DNA from: Agarilytica sp045430305
Lineage (GTDB): Bacteria > Pseudomonadota > Gammaproteobacteria > Pseudomonadales > Cellvibrionaceae
Direction of reading: 5' to 3'
DNA: 64,000 nt
Assembly (NCBI GenBank): GCA_045430305.1
Contig: JAILXW010000002.1
Coordinates: 868,001 to 932,000, forward strand
The notes beneath the pieces are model-generated. The model ran no database searches. It was not told the DNA's origin and was given only the letters and a program-made list of their open reading frames with translations. The position numbers were made by a program, and so were the translations under genes. Below are positions 52,838 through 62,095 of this stretch, piece after piece. The stretch's first letter is position 1; the number at the start of each line of letters is the position of its first letter.

Positions 52838-53509
52838 ATGAAATTAACAACATGGATAGGTACTTTACTCTTGGCTTCAGCCGGCAATGTCGCTGCGATG
52901 TCAGTAGAGTTCGACCTTTTGGATCCTGTATCCATCGAAGGGCGACGTGGATCTTTTGCTGAAGCATTGGACTACGAAGAGCAAGGCCTCGGCTTGCGCG
53001 TCACTGGCTGGTCTTCTGGTGGTAGTAGCTACAATCCGCTGGCGGACATTACTCGCACCAAGATTGGTGCTAGAAAGAATGGCCTAGGCGTTGAAAGACG
53101 TGGTGGTAAGGCTGCTGCGATCGATAATCGCGGTCTTGATTTTGATTTCTTGATGTTCGAATTCGACCGAGAAGTGAGCTTGACGAGTGTTGGTCTGGGC
53201 TTCGCGCCCCACTACTCAGATACGGATGTATCTCTTGCCGCGATCAACGAAATGGACGTCTGGTCCGTCGATAATATTTACGATGCGGAACGAGGCGCTA
53301 ACCAAGTAAGCCTTTCTGCCAGTTCTGCGACGTGGGTCATAGGTGCGTTTCACCCAGCATTCGGCTTTGCCCAAGACTTTGCTTGGGACTCTTTCCGAAT
53401 TGATCAGATTTCTGTCGATGTAAATGCGGTACCGCTACCCGCTGCCTTTTGGTTTTTCTTGACCGGCATGGGCGCGCTTGGATACTTCCGTCGCAAGGCG
53501 CACGCCTGA
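52838..53509 (+). CDS. Exported VPLPA-CTERM sorting-domain protein
   Basis: Secreted protein of about 223 aa. It has a signal peptide (MKLTTWIGTLLLASAGNVAA), a beta-rich body of about 170 residues, and a C-terminal VPLPA-CTERM tail: VPLPAAFWFFLTGMGALGYF then RRKAHA. That tail, a Pro motif plus a transmembrane helix and basic end, is a target for exosortase-type sorting enzymes. No exosortase gene is in the window. The body (SFAEALDYEEQGLGLRVTGW, a segment typical of PEP-CTERM proteins) suggests a biofilm or envelope-surface role. An upstream TTG at 52817 would add seven residues. Confidence 0.88.
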   Translation: MKLTTWIGTLLLASAGNVAAMSVEFDLLDPVSIEGRRGSFAEALDYEEQGLGLRVTGWSSGGSSYNPLADITRTKIGARKNGLGVERRGGKAAAIDNRGLDFDFLMFEFDREVSLTSVGLGFAPHYSDTDVSLAAINEMDVWSVDNIYDAERGANQVSLSASSATWVIGAFHPAFGFAQDFAWDSFRIDQISVDVNAVPLPAAFWFFLTGMGALGYFRRKAHA

Positions 53510-53540
53510 CTTAATCCCACTCACAGGGTGACTTAGTTAA

Positions 53541-53568
53541 AAAGGCGACCAGAAGGTCGCCTTTTTTT
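53541..53568 (+). terminator. Intrinsic terminator after VPLPA-CTERM gene
   Basis: A perfect 10-bp stem, AAAGGCGACC (53541-53550) with GGTCGCCTTT (53555-53564), an AGAA loop and an unbroken T run, 31 bp after the stop codon. Confidence 0.93.
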
Positions 53569-53596
53569 GTGCCTCCTCGCGATGTAATTAAACAGT

Positions 53597-53621
53597 AAAA
53601 AAAGCCCAGCCGAAGCTGGGC
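53597..53621 (-). terminator. Intrinsic terminator for the OmpA-family gene
   Basis: Stem GCCCAGC (53604-53610) with GCTGGGC (53615-53621) and a stable CGAA/TTCG tetraloop. The A run at 53597-53603 becomes the U tail on the minus strand. It lies 30 bp after the stop of the minus-strand gene. Confidence 0.9.
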
Positions 53622-53651
53622 AAGGCCTCAGGGTGAGTTGAAACGTGTGCT

Positions 53652-54350
53652 TTACGGATTGCTTGCCATAGCTTCTTGCTCATCATATACCTCGATATTC
53701 ACGCGGCGTTTAAAGGCGTACTGATCTTCCAGGGTATGTAAGCCATGTTTACTGGGCGCGGTGGCAAAGTTTGCACCGTGTGCATTTAGGTCGATGCGAT
53801 CTGGGGCTACGCCATAGTCTTGTAATAAGTCAGCCACGGTTCGAGCGCGTTCGCTAGAAAGCACGTTGTTGTATTCGTCGGTGCCGCGGGGGTCGGCATA
53901 ACCATCTAAGCGAATACGAAGTTTGGCGTTTTTGTTGAGGAATTTCGCCAGAGAAGCAATGCGCTGCTCATCTTCAAAGCTTAAGCCGTCGTCTCCGGTG
54001 GCGAACATCACAAGAAACTCCAGCTTTTTCGCCATGCTTTCCTGCATGTTTTGCATAGCGATTTCCTGTGAAATCAATTGATGTTCCATATCGTGTACCT
54101 CTTGAGATAAGCGCGCTGACTCATCAAAGTTCTCTTGATTCTTTTCGATGATAAAGGCGCTTCCTATAGCGCCGATAAACATTCCTAGCGGCCCGCCAAT
54201 AAGCGCACCCGCAGTGGCTGAGGCCGCGAAGGTTGAAAGATGGCTTAGGTCATTGGCGACCTTGTCTTTTTTTGATGGGCCATCGGCAAAGCTTGCGATA
54301 GAAGAAAGGGTGGAAATAGCAACAGTGCTAGCGAGTAGTGTCTTTTTCAT
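53652..54350 (-). CDS. OmpA-family peptidoglycan-binding protein
   Basis: Envelope protein of 232 aa. The start at 54350 was chosen because GGAG precedes it and it opens a clean signal peptide (MKKTLLASTVAISTLSSIAS); an upstream ATG at 54443 has no such support. A glycine-zipper-like segment (SATAGALIGGPLGMFIGAIGSAFII) follows, then a coiled-coil stretch (VHDMEHQLISQEIAMQNMQESM). The C-terminal OmpA domain begins near LAKFLNKNAKLRIRLDGYAD and continues with RTVADLLQDYGVAPDRIDL, the meso-DAP-binding fold. It probably tethers the outer membrane to peptidoglycan. Confidence 0.88.
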   Translation of the reverse strand: MKKTLLASTVAISTLSSIASFADGPSKKDKVANDLSHLSTFAASATAGALIGGPLGMFIGAIGSAFIIEKNQENFDESARLSQEVHDMEHQLISQEIAMQNMQESMAKKLEFLVMFATGDDGLSFEDEQRIASLAKFLNKNAKLRIRLDGYADPRGTDEYNNVLSSERARTVADLLQDYGVAPDRIDLNAHGANFATAPSKHGLHTLEDQYAFKRRVNIEVYDEQEAMASNP

Positions 54351-54556
54351 TGTTAAACTCCAAAATGTGAGAATGTGTTTGCTTACATGAATGATTAAAA
54401 CGCTGAACATTGGCGCTCTTGAGGTGAAACTTAGCGTTAACACTGATAAAAAATGGCGAATTATGGTTTGTGTTTTTCATGCCTCAAATTTAGGTGCGGA
54501 TTTGCTAGGCTTTTGCCAGGGGGCTTTCTTGTAGCTCTTGTTTATTACAGCCTTCC

Positions 54557-56215
54557 GTGGCTCAATGTTCAGCCATAAAAACGCATTGGAAAATATTCTT
54601 GCCAGAAGAACACGAGAACAGCGAAAAATTGCGGGCAGGCGAGGGCGAAAGCAAGAAAAAGGTCAGCTTGCTGAAGTCGAGCGCGATCGTTTCGAGCATG
54701 ACGATGATATCGCGCGTACTTGGTCTTGTTCGCGATATGGTGTTTGCGCCTTTGTTGGGTGCTGGCGGCAGTGCAGATGCTTTTTTTGTCGCGTTTAAAA
54801 TCCCCAATTTTTTTAGGCGCTTATTTGCGGAAGGGGCATTCGCTCAGTCTTTTGTTCCCGTTTTGTCTGAATATCGTGCAAACGGAAGCGTCGCAGCGGT
54901 ACGTCATTTTATCGATCGCGTAGCTGGATGCTTAGGTATGAGCCTGGTTGTGTTAACGGCCTTTGTCGTTTTGGCATCACCTGTGGTCACAACAATTTTT
55001 GGTGCTGGTTTCTTACTCAAACACCCAGAGCAGTTTGATTTAACCTCCCAGCTACTTCGATTGACCTTTCCTTATTTATTATTGGTGTCACTTACCGGTT
55101 TTGCGGGTGCAATTTTAAATAGCTACGACCGATTTGCAGTGCCTGCAATTACCCCGGCTTTGCTGAACATTGTGTTGATTATTGCTGCGGTAGTGGTTGC
55201 TCCCATGTTTCAAGAACCGGTATTTGCACTTGCTTGGGGGGTGTTGGTCGCGGGGTGCGTACAGTTGGTGTTTCAGTTGCCTTTTTTAGCGCGATTGAAT
55301 TTACTGCCGCGCCCCATTGTGGATTGGAAGGATGAATCTGTAAGGAAGGTGTTGCGACTAATGGCACCGGCAATGTTTGGTGTTTCCGTCAGTCAAATCA
55401 ACTTGCTGCTCGATACCGTGTTAGCCACTTTTTTACCGAGCGGTTCGATTTCTTGGTTATATTTTTCTGACCGTTTAATGGAATTACCTTTAGGCGTTTT
55501 TGGGGTGGGCATTGCGACGGTGATTCTACCGAACCTTTCTCGCTTGCATGCAAAGGGCACTGAGCAGTTCAGTGAAACGCTCGATTGGGCGTTTCGGATG
55601 GTTTTGTTAATCGCGTTGCCGGCGGCATTCTCGTTGATTATCTTGGCGAAACCACTCATTTTCACCCTGTTTCAGTACGGCAAGTATCGACCAGAAGACG
55701 TTGTAATGGCGAGCTATAGCCTCTGTGCTTACGCCCTTGGTTTATGTGCATTCATGTTGATTAAGGTACTGGTAAGTGGGTTTTTCTCGCGCAAAGACAT
55801 GAAAACCCCTGTGCGTATAGGCATCATTGCCATGATCTCTAATATGGGTTTGAATTTTCTGTTTGTTGTGCCGCTGCATTTCTATTGGCAGGTGGGGCAT
55901 GTGGGTTTAGCGCTCGCAACTGCTGCTTCCGCTTTTGTAAATGCAGCCCTGTTGTATCGCAGCCTGCGTCATGAACGGGTTTATACGCCCTCTAAGGCAT
56001 GGAAAGATTTCTGGATGCGCGCTATCTTGGCCAATGCTGCTTTGGTCAGTGTCTTGCTACTTCTGTCTATTACTTTGCCAGGTTTTGAGGTGCTCGCTTG
56101 GTGGCAACGTAGTATGTATTTGGCAATTTTCGTGTGTTCTGGTCTTATCGCCTACTTGGCTACCCTATGGATTGCTGGTTTACGGCCTCATCATTTGAAA
56201 CTGCACGTCGAATAG
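54557..56215 (+). CDS. murJ: Lipid II flippase MurJ
   Basis: Integral membrane protein (552 aa as opened from 54557) of the MOP superfamily that flips lipid II across the inner membrane. Conserved start of the family core is LLKSSAIVSSMTMISRVLGL, followed by RDMVFAPLLGAGGSADAFF and about 14 transmembrane segments. The N-terminal about 35 residues before that core are polar and unlike MurJ, so the true start may lie closer to it; in-frame candidates are GTG 54557 and TTG 54599. The murJ-ribF-ileS-lspA-fkpB-ispH order is common in gammaproteobacteria. Confidence 0.95.
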   Translation: MAQCSAIKTHWKIFLPEEHENSEKLRAGEGESKKKVSLLKSSAIVSSMTMISRVLGLVRDMVFAPLLGAGGSADAFFVAFKIPNFFRRLFAEGAFAQSFVPVLSEYRANGSVAAVRHFIDRVAGCLGMSLVVLTAFVVLASPVVTTIFGAGFLLKHPEQFDLTSQLLRLTFPYLLLVSLTGFAGAILNSYDRFAVPAITPALLNIVLIIAAVVVAPMFQEPVFALAWGVLVAGCVQLVFQLPFLARLNLLPRPIVDWKDESVRKVLRLMAPAMFGVSVSQINLLLDTVLATFLPSGSISWLYFSDRLMELPLGVFGVGIATVILPNLSRLHAKGTEQFSETLDWAFRMVLLIALPAAFSLIILAKPLIFTLFQYGKYRPEDVVMASYSLCAYALGLCAFMLIKVLVSGFFSRKDMKTPVRIGIIAMISNMGLNFLFVVPLHFYWQVGHVGLALATAASAFVNAALLYRSLRHERVYTPSKAWKDFWMRAILANAALVSVLLLLSITLPGFEVLAWWQRSMYLAIFVCSGLIAYLATLWIAGLRPHHLKLHVE

Positions 56216-56293
56216 GCCGAAAACCCACGCGAGCTGGATGAACCCCTTGCCCGGCTAAGGTATACTCCAGCCCTCTTTTAGACAGTCGGAATC

Positions 56294-57256
56294 ATGGGTC
56301 AAGCTGAGTTTCTTCACAGTTTAAAATACCTTCAAACGAGGCACCGTGGATGCGTAGCAACCATTGGTTCGTTCGATGGTGTTCATCGTGGTCATCAGGC
56401 GGTGCTTGAGGCGCTCAAAGCCAAAGCAGAAGCTTTGAACCTGCCCTCGTTGGTCATGGTGTTTGAGCCGCAGCCGTTTGAATACTTTGATAGGCACAAA
56501 GCGCCCCCAAGGCTAATGCGATTACGCGAAAAGGTGTGTGCCCTATTTGCTGAAGGGGTTGATCGTGTGTTGTGCTTGAAGTTTGACGAAGCGCTACGAT
56601 CACTTTCTGCGAAGTCTTACATTGAAGACGTTTTAATCAAAGGGCTTGCAGTCAAGCATTTGGTGATTGGCGATGATTTTCGATTCGGCGCGGATCGCTC
56701 TGGCGACTTTGGAATGTTGCAACGAGTGGGAAAAGAGCAGGGCTTTAGTGTTTGCGATACGGCCACGTTAAAAGATGATCAAGAGCGAATAAGCAGTTCG
56801 CGAATTCGTAAACTGCTCGGGCAAAATAGTTTGGCTGATGCGGCCCATTTATTAGGGCGCGACTATAGCATTAGCGGGCGTGTTATTTATGGTAAGCAGC
56901 TGGGTCGTTCGATCGGCTTCCCTACAGTGAATATTGCCATGGGCCGAATGCGAACCGCACTGCAAGGTGTTTACGCTGTCGAGGTGGGACTCACGAAGCC
57001 GCAAGGTGCCGAAGGTATTTGGCAGGGGGTTGCCAATGTTGGTATGCGCCCCACGGTAGAAAGTGCTTCGCAAGGGGCAAAGTTAAAGCCGCTGTTAGAA
57101 GTGCATTTATTCGATACAGATGTTGATCTCTACAGCAAGTTTTTAACTGTGAGGTTTAAACAGTTTATTCGGCCGGAATGTCGATTTGAAAGCATAGATG
57201 CACTGAAACAACAAATTCAGTTAGATAGTGAAAGCGCGAAACAGTTTTTTAAATAA
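56294..57256 (+). CDS. ribF: Bifunctional riboflavin kinase/FAD synthetase RibF
   Basis: A 320-aa enzyme that phosphorylates riboflavin to FMN and adenylates FMN to FAD. The N-terminal FAD synthetase part has the nucleotidyltransferase motif IGSFDGVHRGHQAVLEAL, with the ISSSRIRKLL motif near its end. The C-terminal riboflavin kinase domain starts near GRVIYGKQLGRSIGFPTVNI and includes GVANVGMRPTV. Length is close to E. coli RibF (313 aa). Confidence 0.97.
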   Translation: MGQAEFLHSLKYLQTRHRGCVATIGSFDGVHRGHQAVLEALKAKAEALNLPSLVMVFEPQPFEYFDRHKAPPRLMRLREKVCALFAEGVDRVLCLKFDEALRSLSAKSYIEDVLIKGLAVKHLVIGDDFRFGADRSGDFGMLQRVGKEQGFSVCDTATLKDDQERISSSRIRKLLGQNSLADAAHLLGRDYSISGRVIYGKQLGRSIGFPTVNIAMGRMRTALQGVYAVEVGLTKPQGAEGIWQGVANVGMRPTVESASQGAKLKPLLEVHLFDTDVDLYSKFLTVRFKQFIRPECRFESIDALKQQIQLDSESAKQFFK

Positions 57257-57297
57257 AACATAACAACCATTTTTTATTAGGATAAAGTACAACAACA

Positions 57298-60096
57298 ATG
57301 ACCGATTACAAATCGACTTTGAATCTTCCCGAGACAAACTTTGCAATGAAAGCGAATTTGGCTCAGCGCGAACCGCAAATGCTTAAACAGTGGCAAGAGC
57401 AAGATCTTTACGGCCAAATTCGTAAAGCGCGTGCCGGGGCGGAAAAATTTATTCTTCACGATGGCCCCCCTTACGCCAATGGTGATATTCATATTGGTCA
57501 TGCGCTCAATAAAGTCCTTAAAGACATTATTGTAAAATCAAAGACATTGAGTGGCTTCGACGCGCCATATGTTCCCGGTTGGGACTGTCACGGTTTACCT
57601 ATTGAAAACCAAGTTGAAAAGAAAAAAGGCAAAGCCGGCGCAAAAATTGGTTACAAAGAATTTCGCCAAGAATGTCGCAAATATGCCGCTAAGCAAGTCG
57701 ACGGTCAGAAAAAAGATTTTGTTCGCCTAGGTATTTTAGGTGAGTGGGACAACCCATACCTCACCATGGACTTTAAAACAGAAGCCGATATCGTTCGTGC
57801 ATTAGGTTTGATTGCACAAAATGGTCATTTGGTTAAAGGCTATAAGCCTGTGTATTGGAGTGTGGTCGGAGGCTCTGCATTAGCCGAAGCCGAAGTGGAA
57901 TACCAAGACAAAACATCATATTCCATCGATGTTCGCTTCCCTGTTGTTGATGATGCGGATTTTTCTTCACGTGTGGGCGAAGTCGCAGGTTCCGGAAAAA
58001 TATCTGTCGTTATCTGGACAACAACCCCCTGGACGCTGCCAGTGAACCAAGCGGTAAGCTTGCACCCTGAATTAGATTACGTCGTTCTACAGAGTGGCGA
58101 TGAGCGATTAGTGGTTGCCGAAGCTCTAAAAGAACAAGTCGAGAAACGCTCGAACTTAGACGAGCTTGAAGTGGTTGGTCGCTTTAAAGGCCAAGCGCTA
58201 GAAAAATTATCGCTGCAACACCCATTTTACGACAAACAAGTACCTGTACTTCTTGGTGATCACGTTACCACTGATGCCGGTACGGGTTGCGTGCACACTG
58301 CACCCGACCACGGTGTTGATGACTTTAACGTGGGTAAAAAGTACGGTATTGGTACGATCAATTACGTGAATGCTAGCGGCCTGTATCGCGAAGATGTTCC
58401 CATTTTTGCCGGTGAACACGTATATAAAGTTGATGAGAAAGTCGTTGCCTTATTGGAAGAAAACGGCGTGCTCTTACATCAAGAAAAATTTGATCATAGT
58501 TATCCTCATTGCTGGCGAACCAAAACACCACTTATTTATCGCGCGACGCCGCAGTGGTTCATCAGCATGAATAAAAAAGGCTTGCTAGATTCGGTAAAAG
58601 ATTCGGTGGATAACATCGAGTGGCTTCCCGATTGGGGTGAAGCGCGTATTCGTTCCATGTTAGATGCTAGCCCCGACTGGTGTGTATCACGTCAACGCAC
58701 GTGGGGTGTTCCTATTACTTTGTTTGTGCATAAAGAAACGGAAGAATTGCACCCGGAAACACCACGCCTAATCGAAGAAGTAGCAGCGCTTATTGAAAAA
58801 GAGGGGATGGACGCTTGGTTTGAGCTTGAGGCTAAAGATGTCTTGGGTGATGAAGCTGAAGTTTACAATAAAGTCACAGATACGCTAGATGTTTGGTTTG
58901 ATTCTGGTGTGACTCACTATTCTGTTTTAAAACAGCGCGACAATTTAGCTTACCCTGCAGATCTATATCTCGAAGGGTCAGATCAACATCGTGGATGGTT
59001 TCAATCGTCTTTAAAAACGGCGATGGCGATTAATAATTCTGCACCCTATAAACAAGTGCTAACTCATGGTTTTACGGTCGACAAAGAAGGTCGCAAACAA
59101 TCCAAATCTTTGGGTAATACCGTATCGCCACAAAAAGTTACCAATGATCTAGGCGCTGATGTATTACGTTTGTGGGTGGCAGCGACAGATTTTAGTGCTG
59201 ATATGAGTGTGTACGATGAAGTATTAAAGCGCACGGCCGATTCTTATCGGAGAATTCGAAATACCGTACGTTTCTTACTTTCAAACTTAAGTGGCTTCAA
59301 CCCTCAAACGGATCTACTTGAATTTGATCAGCTCATCGCAATAGATCAATGGGCGATTGACCGTACAGCGCAATTGCAAGAAGAAATCATTGAGCACTAC
59401 AACACCTATCAATTCCATTTGATTTATCAAAAACTTCACAATTTTTGTATTGTTGATATGGGTGGTTTTTATCTCGATATTATTAAAGATCGGCAGTACA
59501 CCACACAAGAAAATAGTCTTGCGCGACGTTCTGCACAAACTGCCTTATACCATGTAGCGAATGCCATAGTTCGCTGGATTGCGCCGATTTTGTCATTTAC
59601 AGCAGATGAAGTGTGGAAGGCCTTGCCTGGCGACAGAGACGGGAGTGTGTTTGCATCGCACTGGTACGCCTTAAGTACATTAAAGGGCAGTAATGAACTA
59701 GGGCGTGAATACTGGAAATCGGTGGCTTCAGTAAAAACTGCGGTAAACAAAGCGATTGAAGAGAAACGCAAAGATGGTTTGGGTGGGTCTTTAGCGGCAG
59801 AAGTGAAATTGTTCTGCTCAGACGAACTTAGAGATGTTTTGCTTAAAATTGGTGATGAACTTCGGTTCGCTCTAATTTGCTCGAAGGTTGAGTTGTTTCC
59901 TTTAGCTGACGGTGGTAATGCAAACGAAACCGAAGTTGAGGGTTTAAAAATATTAGTAAGAAAATCTGAACACGATAAGTGTGCTCGTTGTTGGCATTAT
60001 CGTGAAGATGTTGGCGCTGTAGAGACGCATCCCGAACTTTGCCAGCGCTGTGTCACCAATATTGATGGCGAAGGAGAGCCGCGTGAATTCTGCTAG
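57298..60096 (+). CDS. ileS: Isoleucine--tRNA ligase
   Basis: Class I aminoacyl-tRNA synthetase of 932 aa. The HIGH motif is in PPYANGDIHIGHALNKVLKD. The KMSKS site reads KQSKS in GRKQSKSLGNTVSP, a tolerated variant at the second position. The editing domain includes WTTTPWTLPVNQAVSLHP. The C-terminal zinc-binding region has CARCWHYREDVG and CQRCVTN, with four Cys intact, which is the bacterial type-1 form sensitive to mupirocin-like inhibitors in most species. The end overlaps the start of lspA. Confidence 0.98.
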   Translation: MTDYKSTLNLPETNFAMKANLAQREPQMLKQWQEQDLYGQIRKARAGAEKFILHDGPPYANGDIHIGHALNKVLKDIIVKSKTLSGFDAPYVPGWDCHGLPIENQVEKKKGKAGAKIGYKEFRQECRKYAAKQVDGQKKDFVRLGILGEWDNPYLTMDFKTEADIVRALGLIAQNGHLVKGYKPVYWSVVGGSALAEAEVEYQDKTSYSIDVRFPVVDDADFSSRVGEVAGSGKISVVIWTTTPWTLPVNQAVSLHPELDYVVLQSGDERLVVAEALKEQVEKRSNLDELEVVGRFKGQALEKLSLQHPFYDKQVPVLLGDHVTTDAGTGCVHTAPDHGVDDFNVGKKYGIGTINYVNASGLYREDVPIFAGEHVYKVDEKVVALLEENGVLLHQEKFDHSYPHCWRTKTPLIYRATPQWFISMNKKGLLDSVKDSVDNIEWLPDWGEARIRSMLDASPDWCVSRQRTWGVPITLFVHKETEELHPETPRLIEEVAALIEKEGMDAWFELEAKDVLGDEAEVYNKVTDTLDVWFDSGVTHYSVLKQRDNLAYPADLYLEGSDQHRGWFQSSLKTAMAINNSAPYKQVLTHGFTVDKEGRKQSKSLGNTVSPQKVTNDLGADVLRLWVAATDFSADMSVYDEVLKRTADSYRRIRNTVRFLLSNLSGFNPQTDLLEFDQLIAIDQWAIDRTAQLQEEIIEHYNTYQFHLIYQKLHNFCIVDMGGFYLDIIKDRQYTTQENSLARRSAQTALYHVANAIVRWIAPILSFTADEVWKALPGDRDGSVFASHWYALSTLKGSNELGREYWKSVASVKTAVNKAIEEKRKDGLGGSLAAEVKLFCSDELRDVLLKIGDELRFALICSKVELFPLADGGNANETEVEGLKILVRKSEHDKCARCWHYREDVGAVETHPELCQRCVTNIDGEGEPREFC

Positions 60097-60640
60097 CGAA
60101 GAGCAAGAAAATTCCAAGCTTTTAATTTTGTGGTATGCCATTGCCGCGATTGTCGTGGCGCTAGATTTGTTCACGAAAATGCTCGCGAGTAATAGTTTAG
60201 CCTTGTATGAGCGTATAAATGTAATGGCTATGTTCGACATCACATTGCGCCACAACTACGGTGCGGCATTTAGTTTTTTAGCCGGTGCCGGTGGTTGGCA
60301 GGTGTGGTTTTTTGGCCTTTTGGCGGGCGCTGTGAGTTTGGTTTTAATTGTGTGGATCGCGAAAATCGGCACTCGAAAGTCACTAGAAGTCCTCGGCCTG
60401 GCTTTGATTCTAGGTGGGGCTGTTGGGAATTTATATGACCGCGTCACTCTAGGTTATGTGGTCGATTTTATTCTGGTCTACTACAACGATGCGTATCAAT
60501 TTCCTGCTTTTAATGTTGCCGATTCTGCTATTACGGCCGGTGCCGGCATATTGATTTTAGATGCGATCAAGAAATCTATTCATGAGCACCGTCAGAAAAA
60601 CCAACCCAGTTCAAAAAGCACTGATTCATTGCCGCACTAG
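60083..60640 (+). CDS. lspA: Signal peptidase II (lipoprotein signal peptidase)
   Basis: Aspartic membrane peptidase of about 185 aa that removes signal peptides from lipidated prolipoproteins. It has four transmembrane helices; the catalytic Asp pair lies in GAVGNLYDRVTLGYVVDF and FNVADSAITAGAGIL. GTG at 60083 was chosen because GGAGAG lies a few bases upstream, giving MNSASEEQENSKLLILWYA; a GTG at 60050 is an alternative inside ileS. The chosen start overlaps ileS by 14 bp. The window itself encodes several lipoprotein substrates, such as PilW and BamB. Confidence 0.95.
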   Translation: MNSASEEQENSKLLILWYAIAAIVVALDLFTKMLASNSLALYERINVMAMFDITLRHNYGAAFSFLAGAGGWQVWFFGLLAGAVSLVLIVWIAKIGTRKSLEVLGLALILGGAVGNLYDRVTLGYVVDFILVYYNDAYQFPAFNVADSAITAGAGILILDAIKKSIHEHRQKNQPSSKSTDSLPH

Positions 60641-60678
60641 AAGCAATGTTTTGGTTTTAGATAGAGATTAAATTTTAA

Positions 60679-61131
60679 ATGACAGAGAATTTAGCAGTAG
60701 GCGAGGGTACGGTTGTTACTCTACATTTTTCGCTGGCTTTGGAGTCTGGTGAAGAAATCGATTCAAACTTTGGTGCGAACGCGCCTTCTTTTTCTTTTGG
60801 TGATGGCAGTTTAATGCCAGGGTTTGAAGAAGTGCTTGTGGGCTTAAAAAGCGGTGATAAGCAAGAGTTCGTGATACCACCAGAAAAAGGTTTTGGTCAA
60901 CCGAATCAAAGTAATGTGCAAGAGGTTCGTCGCGAGTCTTTTGGTGCTGATCTTGAGCTTGCAGAAGGGCTTGTTGTTTCATTTGCAGACCCCGCCGGAG
61001 GTGAAATGCCTGGCGTAGTAAGATCCTTTGATGAAGAAAAGGTGGAAGTGGACTTTAATCACCCGCTTTCTGGGCGTGACATCCTATTCAAGGTCGAAAT
61101 TATTGACGTTAAACCTGCGGTGACCCACTGA
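60679..61131 (+). CDS. fkpB: FKBP-type peptidyl-prolyl isomerase FkpB/SlpA
   Basis: A 150-aa cytosolic PPIase of the SlyD/SlpA-like group. The FKBP half opens VTLHFSLALESGEEIDSNF, and an insert-in-flap domain lies between PEKGFGQPNQ and the last strands. The C-terminal half ends DFNHPLSGRDILFKVEIIDV. Gene order lspA-fkpB-ispH is universal in gammaproteobacteria and supports the name. The stop codon overlaps the start of ispH by one base (TGATGG), so both are translationally coupled. Confidence 0.95.
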   Translation: MTENLAVGEGTVVTLHFSLALESGEEIDSNFGANAPSFSFGDGSLMPGFEEVLVGLKSGDKQEFVIPPEKGFGQPNQSNVQEVRRESFGADLELAEGLVVSFADPAGGEMPGVVRSFDEEKVEVDFNHPLSGRDILFKVEIIDVKPAVTH

Positions 61132-62066
61132 TGGAAATTAAGTTGGCCAATCCTCGTGGCTTTTGTGCCGGTGTTGATCGTGCTATTGATATTGTAAATC
61201 GTGCGCTCGATGTGTTTGGTGCGCCGATTTATGTGCGCCATGAAGTGGTGCATAATAAATTCGTGGTCGAAAGTTTAAAAAAGCGCGGTGCAGTATTTGT
61301 TGATGAACTTGATGTTGTGCCAGATGATGTGATTGTGATTTTTAGTGCGCATGGTGTTTCTCAAGCTGTGAGAAATGAAGCTGATCGTCGAGGCTTAAAA
61401 GTATTTGATGCGACCTGTCCGCTAGTGACCAAAGTGCACATCGAAGTCGCTAAATTTAGCAACGATGGTAAAGAGTGTATTTTGATTGGCCATGAAGGCC
61501 ACCCAGAAGTGGAAGGTACCATGGGTCAATACGATACAAGTAATGGCGGTGCTATCTATTTAGTGGAAAATGAAAAAGATGTTTTAAAACTTCAGGTAGA
61601 AGACCCTGAAAACTTAGCCTTTGTTACTCAAACTACGTTATCAATGGACGATACAGCTAAAGTTATCGATACGTTACGCGAACGTTTTCCCAATATTGAA
61701 GGGCCGAAAAAAGACGATATTTGTTATGCCACACAAAACCGTCAAGATGCGGTTAAACAGCTCGCGTTGGAGTGTGACTTAGTATTGGTTGTCGGCTCTC
61801 CCAATAGTTCTAATTCAAATCGTTTACGTGAGTTGGCAGAACGATGTGGTGCCAGCGCTTATTTGGTCGATGGGCCAGAAGATATAGAGCAAACGTGGTT
61901 TAAAGATGCTAACGCAATAGGAATTACTGCGGGGGCTTCGGCACCTGAAGTGTTGGTGGCCGATGTTATTAAAGGTCTGCAGTCCCTTGGTGCCAACTTG
62001 CCTATTGAGCTTGACGGCCGAGAAGAAAATATTAGCTTTTCCCTTCCGAAAGAACTGCGCGCTTAA
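61131..62066 (+). CDS. ispH: 4-hydroxy-3-methylbut-2-enyl diphosphate reductase IspH
   Basis: IspH (LytB), 311 aa, makes IPP and DMAPP from HMBPP, the last step of the non-mevalonate pathway. Cluster cysteines are in RGFCAGVDRAI, DATCPLVTKVH and DDICYATQNRQ. The His in VRHEVVHNKFVV and the substrate-binding SPNSSNSNRLRE are intact. The length matches E. coli IspH (316 aa). It ends 29 bp before a convergent pilin-like gene. Confidence 0.97.
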   Translation: MEIKLANPRGFCAGVDRAIDIVNRALDVFGAPIYVRHEVVHNKFVVESLKKRGAVFVDELDVVPDDVIVIFSAHGVSQAVRNEADRRGLKVFDATCPLVTKVHIEVAKFSNDGKECILIGHEGHPEVEGTMGQYDTSNGGAIYLVENEKDVLKLQVEDPENLAFVTQTTLSMDDTAKVIDTLRERFPNIEGPKKDDICYATQNRQDAVKQLALECDLVLVVGSPNSSNSNRLRELAERCGASAYLVDGPEDIEQTWFKDANAIGITAGASAPEVLVADVIKGLQSLGANLPIELDGREENISFSLPKELRA

Positions 62067-62095
62067 TTGTTTTATTTCTATTTTATTTTGGGGCG

